The notes under the pieces are model-generated. The model was not told the origin of the DNA and searched no databases. It was given only the letters and a program-made list of their open reading frames with translations. A stretch of 40,251 nucleotides of DNA from Bacillota bacterium (lineage in GTDB: Bacteria; Bacillota; Clostridia; Christensenellales; UBA1242), in assembly GCA_009780375.1 (NCBI GenBank), contig WRAD01000008.1, forward strand, positions 1 through 40,251. Reading direction: 5' to 3'. This document shows positions 9,776 through 19,505 of this stretch, one piece after another (the first letter of the stretch is position 1; the number at the start of each line of letters is the position of its first letter). The position numbers and the translations under genes were made by a program.

Positions 9776-11468
9776 CCGCATTACTTGTACGAACAACAAG
9801 AACCCTGTTTGCATCCGTAGGATTTTGGTCAAGTGGATGCACAGGCCACATTTGCCCTCCAGAAGGATGTGGTGCATTAAAGTTTGGTATAACACGCCCC
9901 AGATTCGTATTACCCGCAATACCATGAACGGTCCAACCTGTCCTGTCACGCGCCTGTTCAGAACTTTCTACACGCAACCAAAAAGGTATGAACGGAGCCA
10001 ATCCATTATTGGTCGTATTTAATATAACATTTATATTCCCTCTCCCAAGGTTTTCAAGTAAATTACCACCTGCAACCGCCGTCGAAACAACCCTTCTAAA
10101 ATTTGCGAATATATGGCCATCACCTATTGATCCTATTTGTGGTTGTAATCTTATTACTGCCTGACCTACAATATTATTTACCGTAATATTGCCTGTTCGC
10201 CCCAAAATATAAACAAATGGTGCCGATGCCAAAACTTGGTCAACCGTTGCAAATCTTACGATGGTATTCCCATAGTTATTTCGCACGGTCACATTATTAT
10301 GTGCCCCTTCTCCTGTCGTTGATAACGCACCAATTGTTATCGTCGCATTGTCAACATCAACATCGGCAACACCATATAATCTTGTAATATTTAATGTCCC
10401 ACCTGCACTCGAAATAAAGTCAAGTCTTCCCCGCACCTGATTCACCGTCGCACGCCCCATAAAACTTGTACTAAAATAAAGATCTCCCATAATTTGGTTC
10501 GCATCAAGTGATCCCGAAAACGTACTCATACGCACATCACCCATGATGATGCCCGCATTGACACCTCCCATTGTGGTGTTTACATCCAAAAAGCCAAAAA
10601 TATCATCTGTTGTTAAAACAACATTTTGCCCGTTGTTTATTTCTACACTTGAACCTGTTCCGGAAATTCCCACATTTCCAAATACAAACCTTCCGTTTTG
10701 TGTGTTTATATCAAGACGTTCTCTAACTGGAACACGTGCCGCATTTATTACGATGTCCGAATTATTAACAATTACCTGATTAACCTCAACGGTAAAACTT
10801 GTCCCGCCACCAAGTGCCCTTGGCGACGGTATTGTATATGTACCACTTGCCCCCTCACCAATTTCAATTCGACCAAACCGCGTGGTTTCTATTCCCTCTT
10901 CTGCAAATGTTTGCAATACATCGTATGCAAATAAAAACCTCACACTTCCCGCCCCCAGATTAAAAATAAAATTATATGGGCGAAAATCTGCATCATCCAC
11001 ATCAAAGTCAAGTTCGCATAAATTTATCTCAAGCAACGGTCGTCTGTTAAACGCGGTGGAACCTTCGTTCACAACAATTCTAAAAAATAATTCATCATCA
11101 ACAAACACCTGGGTCCACTCAAGCCAACTTCTGTTATTACGTGCATCTTCTCGAATCGTCATTGTGTTTGTGCTGTTTTGTGGGGGCAGGCTTGGCAACT
11201 CTGGACCGCCATACCCATGCCCAGGCTTTCGAACCCAAATATCAATATCGGTATTCTTTGCATCAATCATAATATTGCGATGCCTTAAAATCGCCTCAAT
11301 ATCCGAACCATAATATCTTGTAAAACTATTCCGATTCGCCCTTCCAAAGTTAAATATATTAAACCCATCAGGAAACCACATTTGAAACAAAAACAAACAC
11401 ACAATAACAAATACAACAAGTATCAAAAAAAAGATACCATATATCGTAACACGTCTTGCCATTGTCAT
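9756..11468 (-). CDS. Membrane-anchored exported protein with repetitive beta-rich region resembling DUF4097-type putative adhesins
   Basis: N-terminal TM helix; repeated short beta motifs (GFLDVNTTMGGVNAGIIMGDVRMSTFSGSLDANQIMGDLYFSTSFMGRATVNQVRGRLDF). Confidence 0.65.
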   Translation of the reverse strand: MTMARRVTIYGIFFLILVVFVIVCLFLFQMWFPDGFNIFNFGRANRNSFTRYYGSDIEAILRHRNIMIDAKNTDIDIWVRKPGHGYGGPELPSLPPQNSTNTMTIREDARNNRSWLEWTQVFVDDELFFRIVVNEGSTAFNRRPLLEINLCELDFDVDDADFRPYNFIFNLGAGSVRFLFAYDVLQTFAEEGIETTRFGRIEIGEGASGTYTIPSPRALGGGTSFTVEVNQVIVNNSDIVINAARVPVRERLDINTQNGRFVFGNVGISGTGSSVEINNGQNVVLTTDDIFGFLDVNTTMGGVNAGIIMGDVRMSTFSGSLDANQIMGDLYFSTSFMGRATVNQVRGRLDFISSAGGTLNITRLYGVADVDVDNATITIGALSTTGEGAHNNVTVRNNYGNTIVRFATVDQVLASAPFVYILGRTGNITVNNIVGQAVIRLQPQIGSIGDGHIFANFRRVVSTAVAGGNLLENLGRGNINVILNTTNNGLAPFIPFWLRVESSEQARDRTGWTVHGIAGNTNLGRVIPNFNAPHPSGGQMWPVHPLDQNPTDANRVLVVRTSNAVDMRLV

Positions 11469-11513
11469 ACAACTATTATAAGTCGAAAATTAAAAAACTA
11501 AAAATGGTTTTCT

Positions 11514-13328
11514 CTATTCTCTAACTTGATAGAATTCTTCAATATCATCATCTGGATTATCCCAATCATATGCCGTTGCATTTGGCTTATATTTTTCTAT
11601 GCCTTCTTCGTCATCGTCATAATCATCCCCAGAATCCTCATCTTCACTTGTTTCTTCTTTAATTTCTTCATTTACTTGTCCAAAATCTTCTTCCTCTTGT
11701 ACTTCTTCCGTGGCTTCTATTTTTTCTTCGGTTTCCGCCTCTTCCGTCGACCCAACCTCTTCAACCGATTCCATCTCTTCAACCACTTCCGTTGTCTCTT
11801 CGTCAATACTATCCTCATCATCCATCTCTTCAACAATTTCTTCAACTATATCATTATGCTCATCCTCAATTCTTTGCAACACAAACTTTTCCAAGGCTTT
11901 CCCAGACTCCTTCTCCTTTGCTCTAAATTCACGAACACTTCTAATCTCTTGCTCGATCAATGATTCCTCTTCATCCTCTTCGCTTTCTGCCTCGGCACTC
12001 TCTTCTACTTCAACATCATCTTCTACTTCTTCTTGTTCTGAATCTTCAAACTCTTCTTCAAGTTTTTCTTCTTCAATTGATAAAACTTCTTTTACTTCCT
12101 CAACCTCTTCAAAATAATCTTCCTTATCATTAATCAAAGTTTCTTCAATTTGTTCCTGCTCTTGAATTGGATACTCTATAACTTTTTCCATATCCAAATC
12201 TTCTTCAACAATCTCTTCTGTAACCCTCAAAACAACCTCTTTTTTATCTTCAAGTTGCACAGGTTTTTTTTCACCTACTGTATTATAATCCTCTTTTACA
12301 ATCTGCCGTTCTCTTGCAATCCCAAGTGCCCCCGATGGAACATTTTCGGTGATTGTGCTCCCCGCCGCAATTGTTACATTATCCCCAATAATAATTGGTG
12401 ATACAAAATTAACATTGCTTCCAATAAAGCAGTTATCACCAATCACTGTTTTACTCTTCTTTTTACCATCATAGTTACAAAATACAACTCCACATCCAAT
12501 ATTTGTATTTGTGCCAATTATGCCATCCCCGATATACGACATATGCGACACCTTTGATCCATCTCCTATACTTGAATTCTTAACCTCAACAAAGTTTCCT
12601 ATTTTACAATTCTTTCCAATGATTGACCCATTCCTTAAATGTGCATTTGGTCCAATTTTTGTTCCGCAACCAACAGAACTTTTACCTTTGATAATTGTGT
12701 TTGGTTCAATAACAACGCCACTTTCAATAATTACCGCCGCATCAATATATGCTGTGCCTGAATCTATAATTTGAACACCACTTTGCATATGTTTATAATT
12801 AATCCTTGATTGCATAACAGACCTTGCAAGCCCAAGTTGCGAATAATTATAAACCGCCACAAAGTCTTCTGGCTCAAGAATGGTACAATCCACCGTTTCA
12901 ATTTGACCAACCTCGAATTGCCCGTCCGCGGTCTGCTTTATTCCAAAGTTTTTAACATACTCCGTCTCAAAAAGCCATCCTCTTGGCAACCTTACCGCCT
13001 TATGTGAAAAACTCTTCGTAAAATTCAAAGCCTCTTCAATCGTCCGCCTTGTAACAAGTGGCATGTCCGCGTAAACAACACAAATATACTTATGCCTTGT
13101 TGCATGCTTTCTTACAAGAGTTATAATATCATCACCAAGACTTACCTCCACCCTGCGATACGGAAAACTCGATACTGCCTCTGTGTTCCAATCAATCAAA
13201 CTCTTCCCACATAATTCCAACTCAAAAGGATCATCTAACGCAAACGCAGATAACTGTGGTACAAGTACCAATACAAACAAATCATCACTTGATGTTAATT
13301 TTACTTTTTCCTCTTTAACCTGTGTCAA
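11514..13328 (-). CDS. GlmU-like protein: degenerate N-terminal nucleotidyltransferase domain, left-handed beta-helix acetyltransferase domain, ~240-aa acidic C-terminal tail; TTG start
   Basis: Segment VGNFVEVKNSSIGDGSKVSHMSYIGDGIIGTNTNIGCGVVFCNYDGKKKSKTVIGDNCFIGSNVNFVSPIIIGDNVTIAAGSTITENV (first two residues approximate) matches the GlmU acetyltransferase core; TTG start after AAGGAGGGG. Confidence 0.8.
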   Translation of the reverse strand: MTQVKEEKVKLTSSDDLFVLVLVPQLSAFALDDPFELELCGKSLIDWNTEAVSSFPYRRVEVSLGDDIITLVRKHATRHKYICVVYADMPLVTRRTIEEALNFTKSFSHKAVRLPRGWLFETEYVKNFGIKQTADGQFEVGQIETVDCTILEPEDFVAVYNYSQLGLARSVMQSRINYKHMQSGVQIIDSGTAYIDAAVIIESGVVIEPNTIIKGKSSVGCGTKIGPNAHLRNGSIIGKNCKIGNFVEVKNSSIGDGSKVSHMSYIGDGIIGTNTNIGCGVVFCNYDGKKKSKTVIGDNCFIGSNVNFVSPIIIGDNVTIAAGSTITENVPSGALGIARERQIVKEDYNTVGEKKPVQLEDKKEVVLRVTEEIVEEDLDMEKVIEYPIQEQEQIEETLINDKEDYFEEVEEVKEVLSIEEEKLEEEFEDSEQEEVEDDVEVEESAEAESEEDEEESLIEQEIRSVREFRAKEKESGKALEKFVLQRIEDEHNDIVEEIVEEMDDEDSIDEETTEVVEEMESVEEVGSTEEAETEEKIEATEEVQEEEDFGQVNEEIKEETSEDEDSGDDYDDDEEGIEKYKPNATAYDWDNPDDDIEEFYQVRE

Positions 13329-13338
13329 GTGCCCCTCC

Positions 13339-13782
13339 TTATTGATTCACAACATTAACTTTAATCTCACCTGCCATCCCATAACTAAACTTTACCTTAA
13401 CTTTATATATGCCAATTGCTTTAATAGGTTCTGGCAAAACTATATTACGTTTTTCAATTTCAAAACCTTTCTCCACAAGTGCTTTTTCGATATCTCCACC
13501 TGTAATGCTTCCGAATAATTTGCCATTGTCACCAATCTTGGCAATGATGGTAACCTCGGCATCTTCCAATTTCTTAATTATACCGGCTATTTGTTTCTTT
13601 TCTTCCGAAATCCTAAATGTGTCACTCTCTGACTTTGCCTTAACCTGTGCTTCGATTTCATTTGTTACAAGAACCCCATAACCATTCTTAATCACAAAAT
13701 TCTTTCCATACCCATCGTTAACATTAATTATCTCACCTGCCTTACCTTTTCCCGCAAGATCTTTCCTAAGTAATACTTTCAT
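13339..13782 (-). CDS. rplI: 50S ribosomal protein bL9
   Basis: MKVLLRKDLAGKGKAGEIINVNDGYGKNFVIKNGYGVLVT signature; SD AAAGGAG upstream. Confidence 0.95.
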   Translation of the reverse strand: MKVLLRKDLAGKGKAGEIINVNDGYGKNFVIKNGYGVLVTNEIEAQVKAKSESDTFRISEEKKQIAGIIKKLEDAEVTIIAKIGDNGKLFGSITGGDIEKALVEKGFEIEKRNIVLPEPIKAIGIYKVKVKFSYGMAGEIKVNVVNQ

Positions 13783-13893
13783 ATTAACATCTCCTTTTTA
13801 ATAATAAATCATTCCCAGTGTAATGAAAAAGCGTTAACTAGTCAAATATTTAACTAGTACAAATTATTTTTTACACCACACAAGGAGGGGCGT

Positions 13894-14208
13894 ATGGAAA
13901 TTCGATGCAGAAAAGGCGATTGCGTATATAACAATGGTTGCAGTTGCACCGCCAAAGAAGTAGAGGTTTCAAGAGAAACAGATTGCGAGAGTTATCAATG
14001 CGACGAACTTAAAAAGAGTCTGATTATAGAAAACGGAAATCTTTTTGAAATAAGCGAAGAACTTGTCGCCAAGAATCTTCGCAACGTACCGCTGGTCTGT
14101 CGTGCAAGACATTGCCTTTACAACCGCGATTCAAAATGCAATGCAAATGGCATTTCAATAATTGAAGAACAATCCGACGCCCCCTGCGCGACATTCATCG
14201 AGAGATGA
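13894..14208 (+). CDS. DUF1540-like small Cys-rich protein with two repeats
   Basis: Two C-x4-C-xYN-x4-C-xA-type motifs; SD AAGGAGGGG. Confidence 0.8.
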   Translation: MEIRCRKGDCVYNNGCSCTAKEVEVSRETDCESYQCDELKKSLIIENGNLFEISEELVAKNLRNVPLVCRARHCLYNRDSKCNANGISIIEEQSDAPCATFIER

Positions 14209-14247
14209 CAAGTTATCACCTCCATACTTTCTCCTTTGCTTATGACC

Positions 14248-14273
14248 ACAAAAAATTTAGCAAAAATTCCTAG
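14248..14273 (-). repeat. Copy B of dispersed repeat (CTAGGAATTTTTGCTAAATTTTTTGT)
   Basis: 24 of 26 nt identical to copy A (CTAGGAATTATCGCTAAATTTTTTGT). Confidence 0.65.
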
Positions 14274-14282
14274 AATGTGAAA

Positions 14283-15017
14283 CTAAGCTTGGTAATTCGC
14301 CATTGCTGCAAACTTTGATGCAACAAGGCTCGCCCCACCTATCAACGCCCCATCAACACCTTGAATCGCGAAAATCTCCGAACAATTTTGTTCATTCGCC
14401 GACCCACCATAAAGCACAGGAACATCAACACCAAATTGTTTTGTAACAAGTTCTTTTATAAAAGCATGAGTCTCCTGAATTTGTTCCGTGGTCGCCACCT
14501 TGCCTGTCCCAATTGCCCAAACAGGTTCGTACGCCACATAAAGATTTTCAGAATTCGTTACTCCATTCAAACCTTTATTAATTTGTGTCATAAGCACCTC
14601 GAACGTTTGATTATGCTCTCGTTCTTCAAGTGTTTCACCTATACAAAAAATCGCAATCATGCCCGCATCTATTGTCGCTTTGACCTTTTCGTTTATAAAT
14701 TCATCTGTTTCCAAAAACATCGTTCTCCGTTCACTGTGTCCAATTATTACCGCACCACAATCCATACTCTTTAACATGTCCACAGAAATTTCCCCTGTGA
14801 ACGCACCATTTTTTGCTGGATGCACGTTCTGTGCCCCTGCAATTACATTAATATCATTCTTTTTCTTTTGCTTTGCAACGGTCTTAACTACTGTAAAAGG
14901 TGCACAAACAATCACTTTGTTATCCGTTTGTTTTACAAGTGCCTTATACTCTTCAAAGAATGCTTTTGCATCCTCCTTTGTTTTGTTCATTTTCCAATTT
15001 CCTGCAATAATTTTCAT
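14283..15017 (-). CDS. tpiA: Triose-phosphate isomerase
   Basis: MKIIAGNWKMNKT; GHSERR; AYEPVWAIGTGK; YGGSANEQN. Confidence 0.97.
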   Translation of the reverse strand: MKIIAGNWKMNKTKEDAKAFFEEYKALVKQTDNKVIVCAPFTVVKTVAKQKKKNDINVIAGAQNVHPAKNGAFTGEISVDMLKSMDCGAVIIGHSERRTMFLETDEFINEKVKATIDAGMIAIFCIGETLEEREHNQTFEVLMTQINKGLNGVTNSENLYVAYEPVWAIGTGKVATTEQIQETHAFIKELVTKQFGVDVPVLYGGSANEQNCSEIFAIQGVDGALIGGASLVASKFAAMANYQA

Positions 15018-15056
15018 TGTTTTCTCCTTTAATAAATTATATCATACAAGTTAATT

Positions 15057-18000
15057 TTATCGTCTGATTTTCACCATGACAACTTTACCATTCGATAAAA
15101 CATCACAGGTGGCATCCGCTTTGTCAATTTTTGCAATAACACCCAAAACTTCCTCACAGATATAATCAATAAAATTTTGTGGAATATCTCCTGTTAATTC
15201 TATTTTTATCTTGTCGTTAATTTCACAACCAAGTTGCTTCCTTGCATCCTGAACATTACGAATAATTTCGCGCGCCATGCCTTCTTCTTTTAATTCATCA
15301 TCAAGTCTTGTATCAAGACGAACCACAATATCATGATCCGATTCAACAAGTCCTTCTTTGGCGGTATATTTTACAAGGATATCTTCATGATTTAAATAAA
15401 TCTTTTCTCCATCAATTTCGATTAAATAACATTCATTCGTCGACAAAATGCCACCACTTGCAATAGCATTACTGCTAAACTTGCCCGATTTAACAAGCAA
15501 AGAAATTTCTCGAAGCCTCGATCCAAACTTCTTAAGTGTTGCAAAGTTCGGAAGATATTCAACAGTTGCAATCTGTGCAACATCATCAAGAAGTTTAATC
15601 TCTTTCACGTTAATCTCTTCGGAAACAATGTCTTTGAATTTTGTCAAAATATTTCTATCTCTTTCCTTTGCAACCGCTATGTCAAGTCTTGATAAAGGCT
15701 GGCGTAATTTAACATTCTCCCGTTCTCTCAAACGCCTCGCAAGTGTTATAACACGCATAACAACATCGGTCTGCATAAGAACCTCTTCATTCTTATATTG
15801 CTCTGGTACAGAAGGCCATCGTTCAAGATGCACAGACATTGTGGAATTTGTCAAAATCTGATACAAATAATCACTTAAAACAGGTGCAACAGGACCAAGC
15901 ATCTTACAAATCGACACAAGTACATAACAAGTGATGTCATATGCATTCTGCTTATCCAAAGAAACCCCCGATTCCCAAAAGCGACGACGCGAACGACGAA
16001 GATACCACGTGCTTAACCCATCAATTAAATCAACAATAGGCTCGACATATTCATCAATTTGATATCCTGCCATATTTTTTGATATATGCTTTTCACACTC
16101 ATATAATTTGCCAAGTATCCACTGGTCCAAAGAATTATCCGAATTAATGTACTTTTCTTTACTTGCAACATAACCATCAAGCTCCGCATATGAAAGAAAA
16201 AAATTCACACAGTTATAAAGTGGCAAAAGTATTTTTTGTATTTGTTCCTTTATACCCTGTTGATCAAATAAAAGATCACCAATAATCATCGCATTACTTC
16301 TGTATAAATAAAGTCTATATGCATCCGTTCCAAATGTGTCCATTAATTCCATTGGATCTGTATAATTCTTAGAAGATTTAGATAATTTTTTTCCATCACT
16401 TGCCAAAATTGTTCCATGTACGACAACATTTTTAAACGCAGGCTTGTCAAACAAAGCCACACCCAAAACATGAAGAACATAAAACCAACAGCGAATCTGG
16501 CCTGCATACTCGACAATAAAATCACTTGGATTATACTGAACACCCGAAAAAGGATAATTCTTGCTTGCAAATGGCACCGACCCTGCCTCAAACCAACAAT
16601 CCATAACTTCGGATATACGCCGCATATTCTTGCCGCAATCACACTTGATAACAATATCATCAAGATACTGGCGATGAAGTCCTTTTACCTTCACCCCCGA
16701 TGCCTTTTCAATTTCTGCTCTCCCACCAAACACACGAACATGTGTGCATTCGCCATCATCACTTGTACATTTCCAAACGGGTAAAGGTGTCGCCCAATAA
16801 CGATTTCGCGAAATATTCCAATCCCTTGCATTTGAAACCCATGGCGTGAATCGTCCTTCGTTTGCATGCCCTGGCACCCAATTAATTTCCTTATTCGCCG
16901 CAAGCAACTTGTCCTTGACTTTCTCAATACTGAAATACCACGCCTCCATTGCTTTATGTAATAAAGGGGTCTTACAACGCCAACAATGTGGATAATTATG
17001 CATAATACTTCCATCAAGAATAACCGCACCCTTTTCACGTAACATACGCAATACCTTTATATTTGCATCCATTACATTCTGACCAACAAAATCTGTAATC
17101 TCAAAAGTATATTGCCCTTTTTCATTCACAGGACACACAAACGGAACATTATTATTTCGTGCAACCCAGTAATCATCCTCACCAAAGCCCGGAGCAATGT
17201 GAACAATCCCAACCCCATCACCAACGGTAACAAAGTCGGCAACAATAACACGAAACGCACCTTGATTTGGCTCGGAAGATGCAAGAGAACTAAAATACGG
17301 GGTTATCGGCTCATATTTCAAACCTTTTAACTCTGCCCCTTTAATTGTATCTTTCCCATCGGCCATTTTTAATAACTGTGGCTCTTTCCCCCAAACTTTT
17401 TCATACTTTCCTAAACTTTCTTTTCCTGTAATATATACAACATCATCAACCTCTACAAATACATAGTCAATTTCTGGATTCACCGCCAAAGCCATATTTG
17501 ATGGCAACGTCCATGGTGTCGTCGTCCAAGCTAACAAGTAAACTTGTTTACCACTCAAACTGTTCAATAATTTATGCAAAGCCAATCCTGTTGTCTCACT
17601 AACACTTTGCTCCTTTCTAACCTTAAACCTTGCCAAAGCCCAAGTATCTTGCCTGGGACGTGTTGAATCCGATTCACGTGTATCTGAAATTGAAAGAGGT
17701 GTCTCACAACGATAACAATATGGTGTTGAACGATGATCCTGATAAATATACCCCTTATCGTAACAGGTCTTAAATGCCCACATTACACTGTCCATGAAAC
17801 TGTCATCCATTGTTTTGTAATTGTTTTTATAATCTACCCATCGACACATTTTACGAACATAATTTGCCCAACTGTCATTATTCTGACTTACAATATTTTT
17901 ACACGTATCATTAAACTTTGCAATTCCAACTTCACCCTCAATTTGACGTTTATCGGTAATTCCCAAAATCTTTTCCGCATCTGTCTCAATAGGCAAACCA

Positions 18001-18281
18001 TGACAATCCCAACCCCATTGACGTGGAATCGAAAAGCCCTTCATCGTCCAAAATCGTGCAATCATATCCTTGATAAAAGACGTCACAACCGTTCCATGAT
18101 GAGGAATCCCTGTCGGAAATGGCGGCCCATCAATAAAAACCATTTGTTCAATACCCTCACCACTCTTCCCCCCAGGGTTCTTCACAGACTTTTCAAACGT
18201 TCTATCAATATCCCAAAAATCAAGCATCTCATTCTGAATTTTTACAAAATCAGGACTTGCAGGCATTTTTTTAAATTTCAT
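15057..18281 (-). CDS. ileS: Isoleucyl-tRNA synthetase, long form
   Basis: GWDCHGLPIE, KKLSKSSKNYTDP (KMSKS), class-I editing and anticodon-binding domains; HIGH position reads HHGT. Confidence 0.95.
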   Translation of the reverse strand: MKFKKMPASPDFVKIQNEMLDFWDIDRTFEKSVKNPGGKSGEGIEQMVFIDGPPFPTGIPHHGTVVTSFIKDMIARFWTMKGFSIPRQWGWDCHGLPIETDAEKILGITDKRQIEGEVGIAKFNDTCKNIVSQNNDSWANYVRKMCRWVDYKNNYKTMDDSFMDSVMWAFKTCYDKGYIYQDHRSTPYCYRCETPLSISDTRESDSTRPRQDTWALARFKVRKEQSVSETTGLALHKLLNSLSGKQVYLLAWTTTPWTLPSNMALAVNPEIDYVFVEVDDVVYITGKESLGKYEKVWGKEPQLLKMADGKDTIKGAELKGLKYEPITPYFSSLASSEPNQGAFRVIVADFVTVGDGVGIVHIAPGFGEDDYWVARNNNVPFVCPVNEKGQYTFEITDFVGQNVMDANIKVLRMLREKGAVILDGSIMHNYPHCWRCKTPLLHKAMEAWYFSIEKVKDKLLAANKEINWVPGHANEGRFTPWVSNARDWNISRNRYWATPLPVWKCTSDDGECTHVRVFGGRAEIEKASGVKVKGLHRQYLDDIVIKCDCGKNMRRISEVMDCWFEAGSVPFASKNYPFSGVQYNPSDFIVEYAGQIRCWFYVLHVLGVALFDKPAFKNVVVHGTILASDGKKLSKSSKNYTDPMELMDTFGTDAYRLYLYRSNAMIIGDLLFDQQGIKEQIQKILLPLYNCVNFFLSYAELDGYVASKEKYINSDNSLDQWILGKLYECEKHISKNMAGYQIDEYVEPIVDLIDGLSTWYLRRSRRRFWESGVSLDKQNAYDITCYVLVSICKMLGPVAPVLSDYLYQILTNSTMSVHLERWPSVPEQYKNEEVLMQTDVVMRVITLARRLRERENVKLRQPLSRLDIAVAKERDRNILTKFKDIVSEEINVKEIKLLDDVAQIATVEYLPNFATLKKFGSRLREISLLVKSGKFSSNAIASGGILSTNECYLIEIDGEKIYLNHEDILVKYTAKEGLVESDHDIVVRLDTRLDDELKEEGMAREIIRNVQDARKQLGCEINDKIKIELTGDIPQNFIDYICEEVLGVIAKIDKADATCDVLSNGKVVMVKIRR

Positions 18282-18357
18282 TTCTCACACTCCTATCAAT
18301 CCTAAATTTTATCACACTCTTCACTCAAAAGCAAATTCGCAAATAACCATTAATATC

Positions 18358-18390
18358 TTCCTTAATGTCCACGCATGTATAATTCCTAGA
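18358..18390 (-). repeat. Copy C of dispersed repeat, upstream of ileS
   Basis: 32 of 33 nt identical to 19470..19502 (plus strand TTCCTTAATGTCC[A/G]CGCATGTATAATTCCTAGA). Confidence 0.9.
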
Positions 18391-18398
18391 GCATAAGA

Positions 18399-18430
18399 AA
18401 AAACCACAAGCCTAAATTCTTGTGGTTTTC
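18399..18430 (-). terminator. Rho-independent terminator downstream of the 253-aa lipoprotein gene
   Basis: Inverted repeat AAAACCACAAG ... CTTGTGGTTTT followed by a T run on the minus strand. Confidence 0.85.
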
Positions 18431-18450
18431 AAATCATTATAATCTTTAAA

Positions 18451-19212
18451 TTATACAATCACCGGACGTGTAATCACAGGTGCATTTCCAAGTGTAATTG
18501 TAAAAATACCCTCAGATGTGAAACTCCCTTCCCATTCAAGCACTCCATCAATATAGTCTCTGTCTTCACTCACAGATGTTCCTTCTATCACCACAACATT
18601 ACCGGTATGTAACAATGTCGCCCCTTCAAGCAAAGTCACACTTGATGTCCATCGCTCTTCCACTCCATCTTCTCCCCATGTTCCTTCTGTTTCTGAAACA
18701 ACGGTATCTTCCAATAATTTAAATTCCCCTTCCCCTGTTGCATGCCAATCGGCACCAAGTGTTCCTGCAAATGTTGATCTTTGTGCAAGTTCAGATAAAA
18801 CATCACTCCATGTAAGACCCATAGCACCGAACGGAATTACATCATATTCCCATTCATTCCATCCAATTTGCTCGTCATGTCCACGGATTCCATCGCGTTG
18901 ATACATAATAAACTCATCACCATTGCGCCACGCAATCATTTCCTCTGACCAATCATCTGCGTCGATAACAACCATCACACTGTTATCATTTACCGTGACC
19001 GTTGTTGTGCCAACAAATCCATCCTCATCAGACACTATCGTAATAACAAAATTCGTACTTGTATTGAATGCTGTCGCAAAACCACTTAATGTTGTCATAT
19101 CAGGCGGCGTCTGTCCACTTCCTCCACATGCACTTAATCCAATTGCCATAGGTATTGCAAGCATCAATGCAAGCATCGGCAACAAGATTTTCTTTCCCAA
19201 AAATTTCTTCAT
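18451..19212 (-). CDS. Predicted lipoprotein, unknown function
   Basis: Signal peptide with lipobox (MALMLAIPMAIGLSACGG-like: LAIPMAIGLSAC); SD AAAGGAGG. Confidence 0.85.
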   Translation of the reverse strand: MKKFLGKKILLPMLALMLAIPMAIGLSACGGSGQTPPDMTTLSGFATAFNTSTNFVITIVSDEDGFVGTTTVTVNDNSVMVVIDADDWSEEMIAWRNGDEFIMYQRDGIRGHDEQIGWNEWEYDVIPFGAMGLTWSDVLSELAQRSTFAGTLGADWHATGEGEFKLLEDTVVSETEGTWGEDGVEERWTSSVTLLEGATLLHTGNVVVIEGTSVSEDRDYIDGVLEWEGSFTSEGIFTITLGNAPVITRPVIV

Positions 19213-19348
19213 TTTTCCTCCTTTATTTTTCGCACCTTTTGGGCTTCTCTTTAAAACAAAAAAGCCCTAATAATCTATCCAAAGTGCACTGATAGATGTT
19301 CAAGCGGAAATTTTAAATTTAGGCATTAAAAAACCTCCACTCACCTAC

Positions 19349-19374
19349 AAGCCGTAAAGCCGTAAAGCCGTAAA
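19349..19374 (-). repeat. Short tandem repeat, three copies of GCCGTAAA (CTTTACGG-type on minus strand) in the lipoprotein 5' leader
   Basis: aaGCCGTAAAGCCGTAAAGCCGTAAA read directly. Confidence 0.9.
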
Positions 19375-19386
19375 GGTATATAATCA

Positions 19387-19414
19387 AGTATACATTTCAT
19401 AAACAACTTGTCAA
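19387..19414 (-). promoter_or_regulatory. Putative promoter TTGACA-N16-TATACT for the lipoprotein gene
   Basis: Minus strand TTGACA 19409-19414, TATACT 19387-19392. Confidence 0.7.
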
Positions 19415-19469
19415 GCAAAAAAAGAAGCAGAAGTAGAAGACAAGTTCGCTCAAGCGAACCTTTATTCTT

Positions 19470-19502
19470 TTCCTTAATGTCCGCGCATGTATAATTCCTA
19501 GA
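19470..19502 (-). repeat. Copy D of dispersed repeat, immediately after the HEPN-CBS gene stop
   Basis: Near-identical to copy C. Confidence 0.9.
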
Positions 19503-19505
19503 TTA

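Noticed and set aside
11526-12117. Ser/Phe-rich ORFs antisense to the acidic tail of the GlmU-like gene
   Set aside because: Composition is the direct antisense of GAA/GAT-rich codons.
14121-14228. 35-codon minus-strand ORF (MEVITCHLSMNVAQGA...) with an SD-like AAAGGAG, antisense to the DUF1540-like gene
   Set aside because: Short, antisense to a conserved Cys-rich gene, no recognisable features; likely chance.
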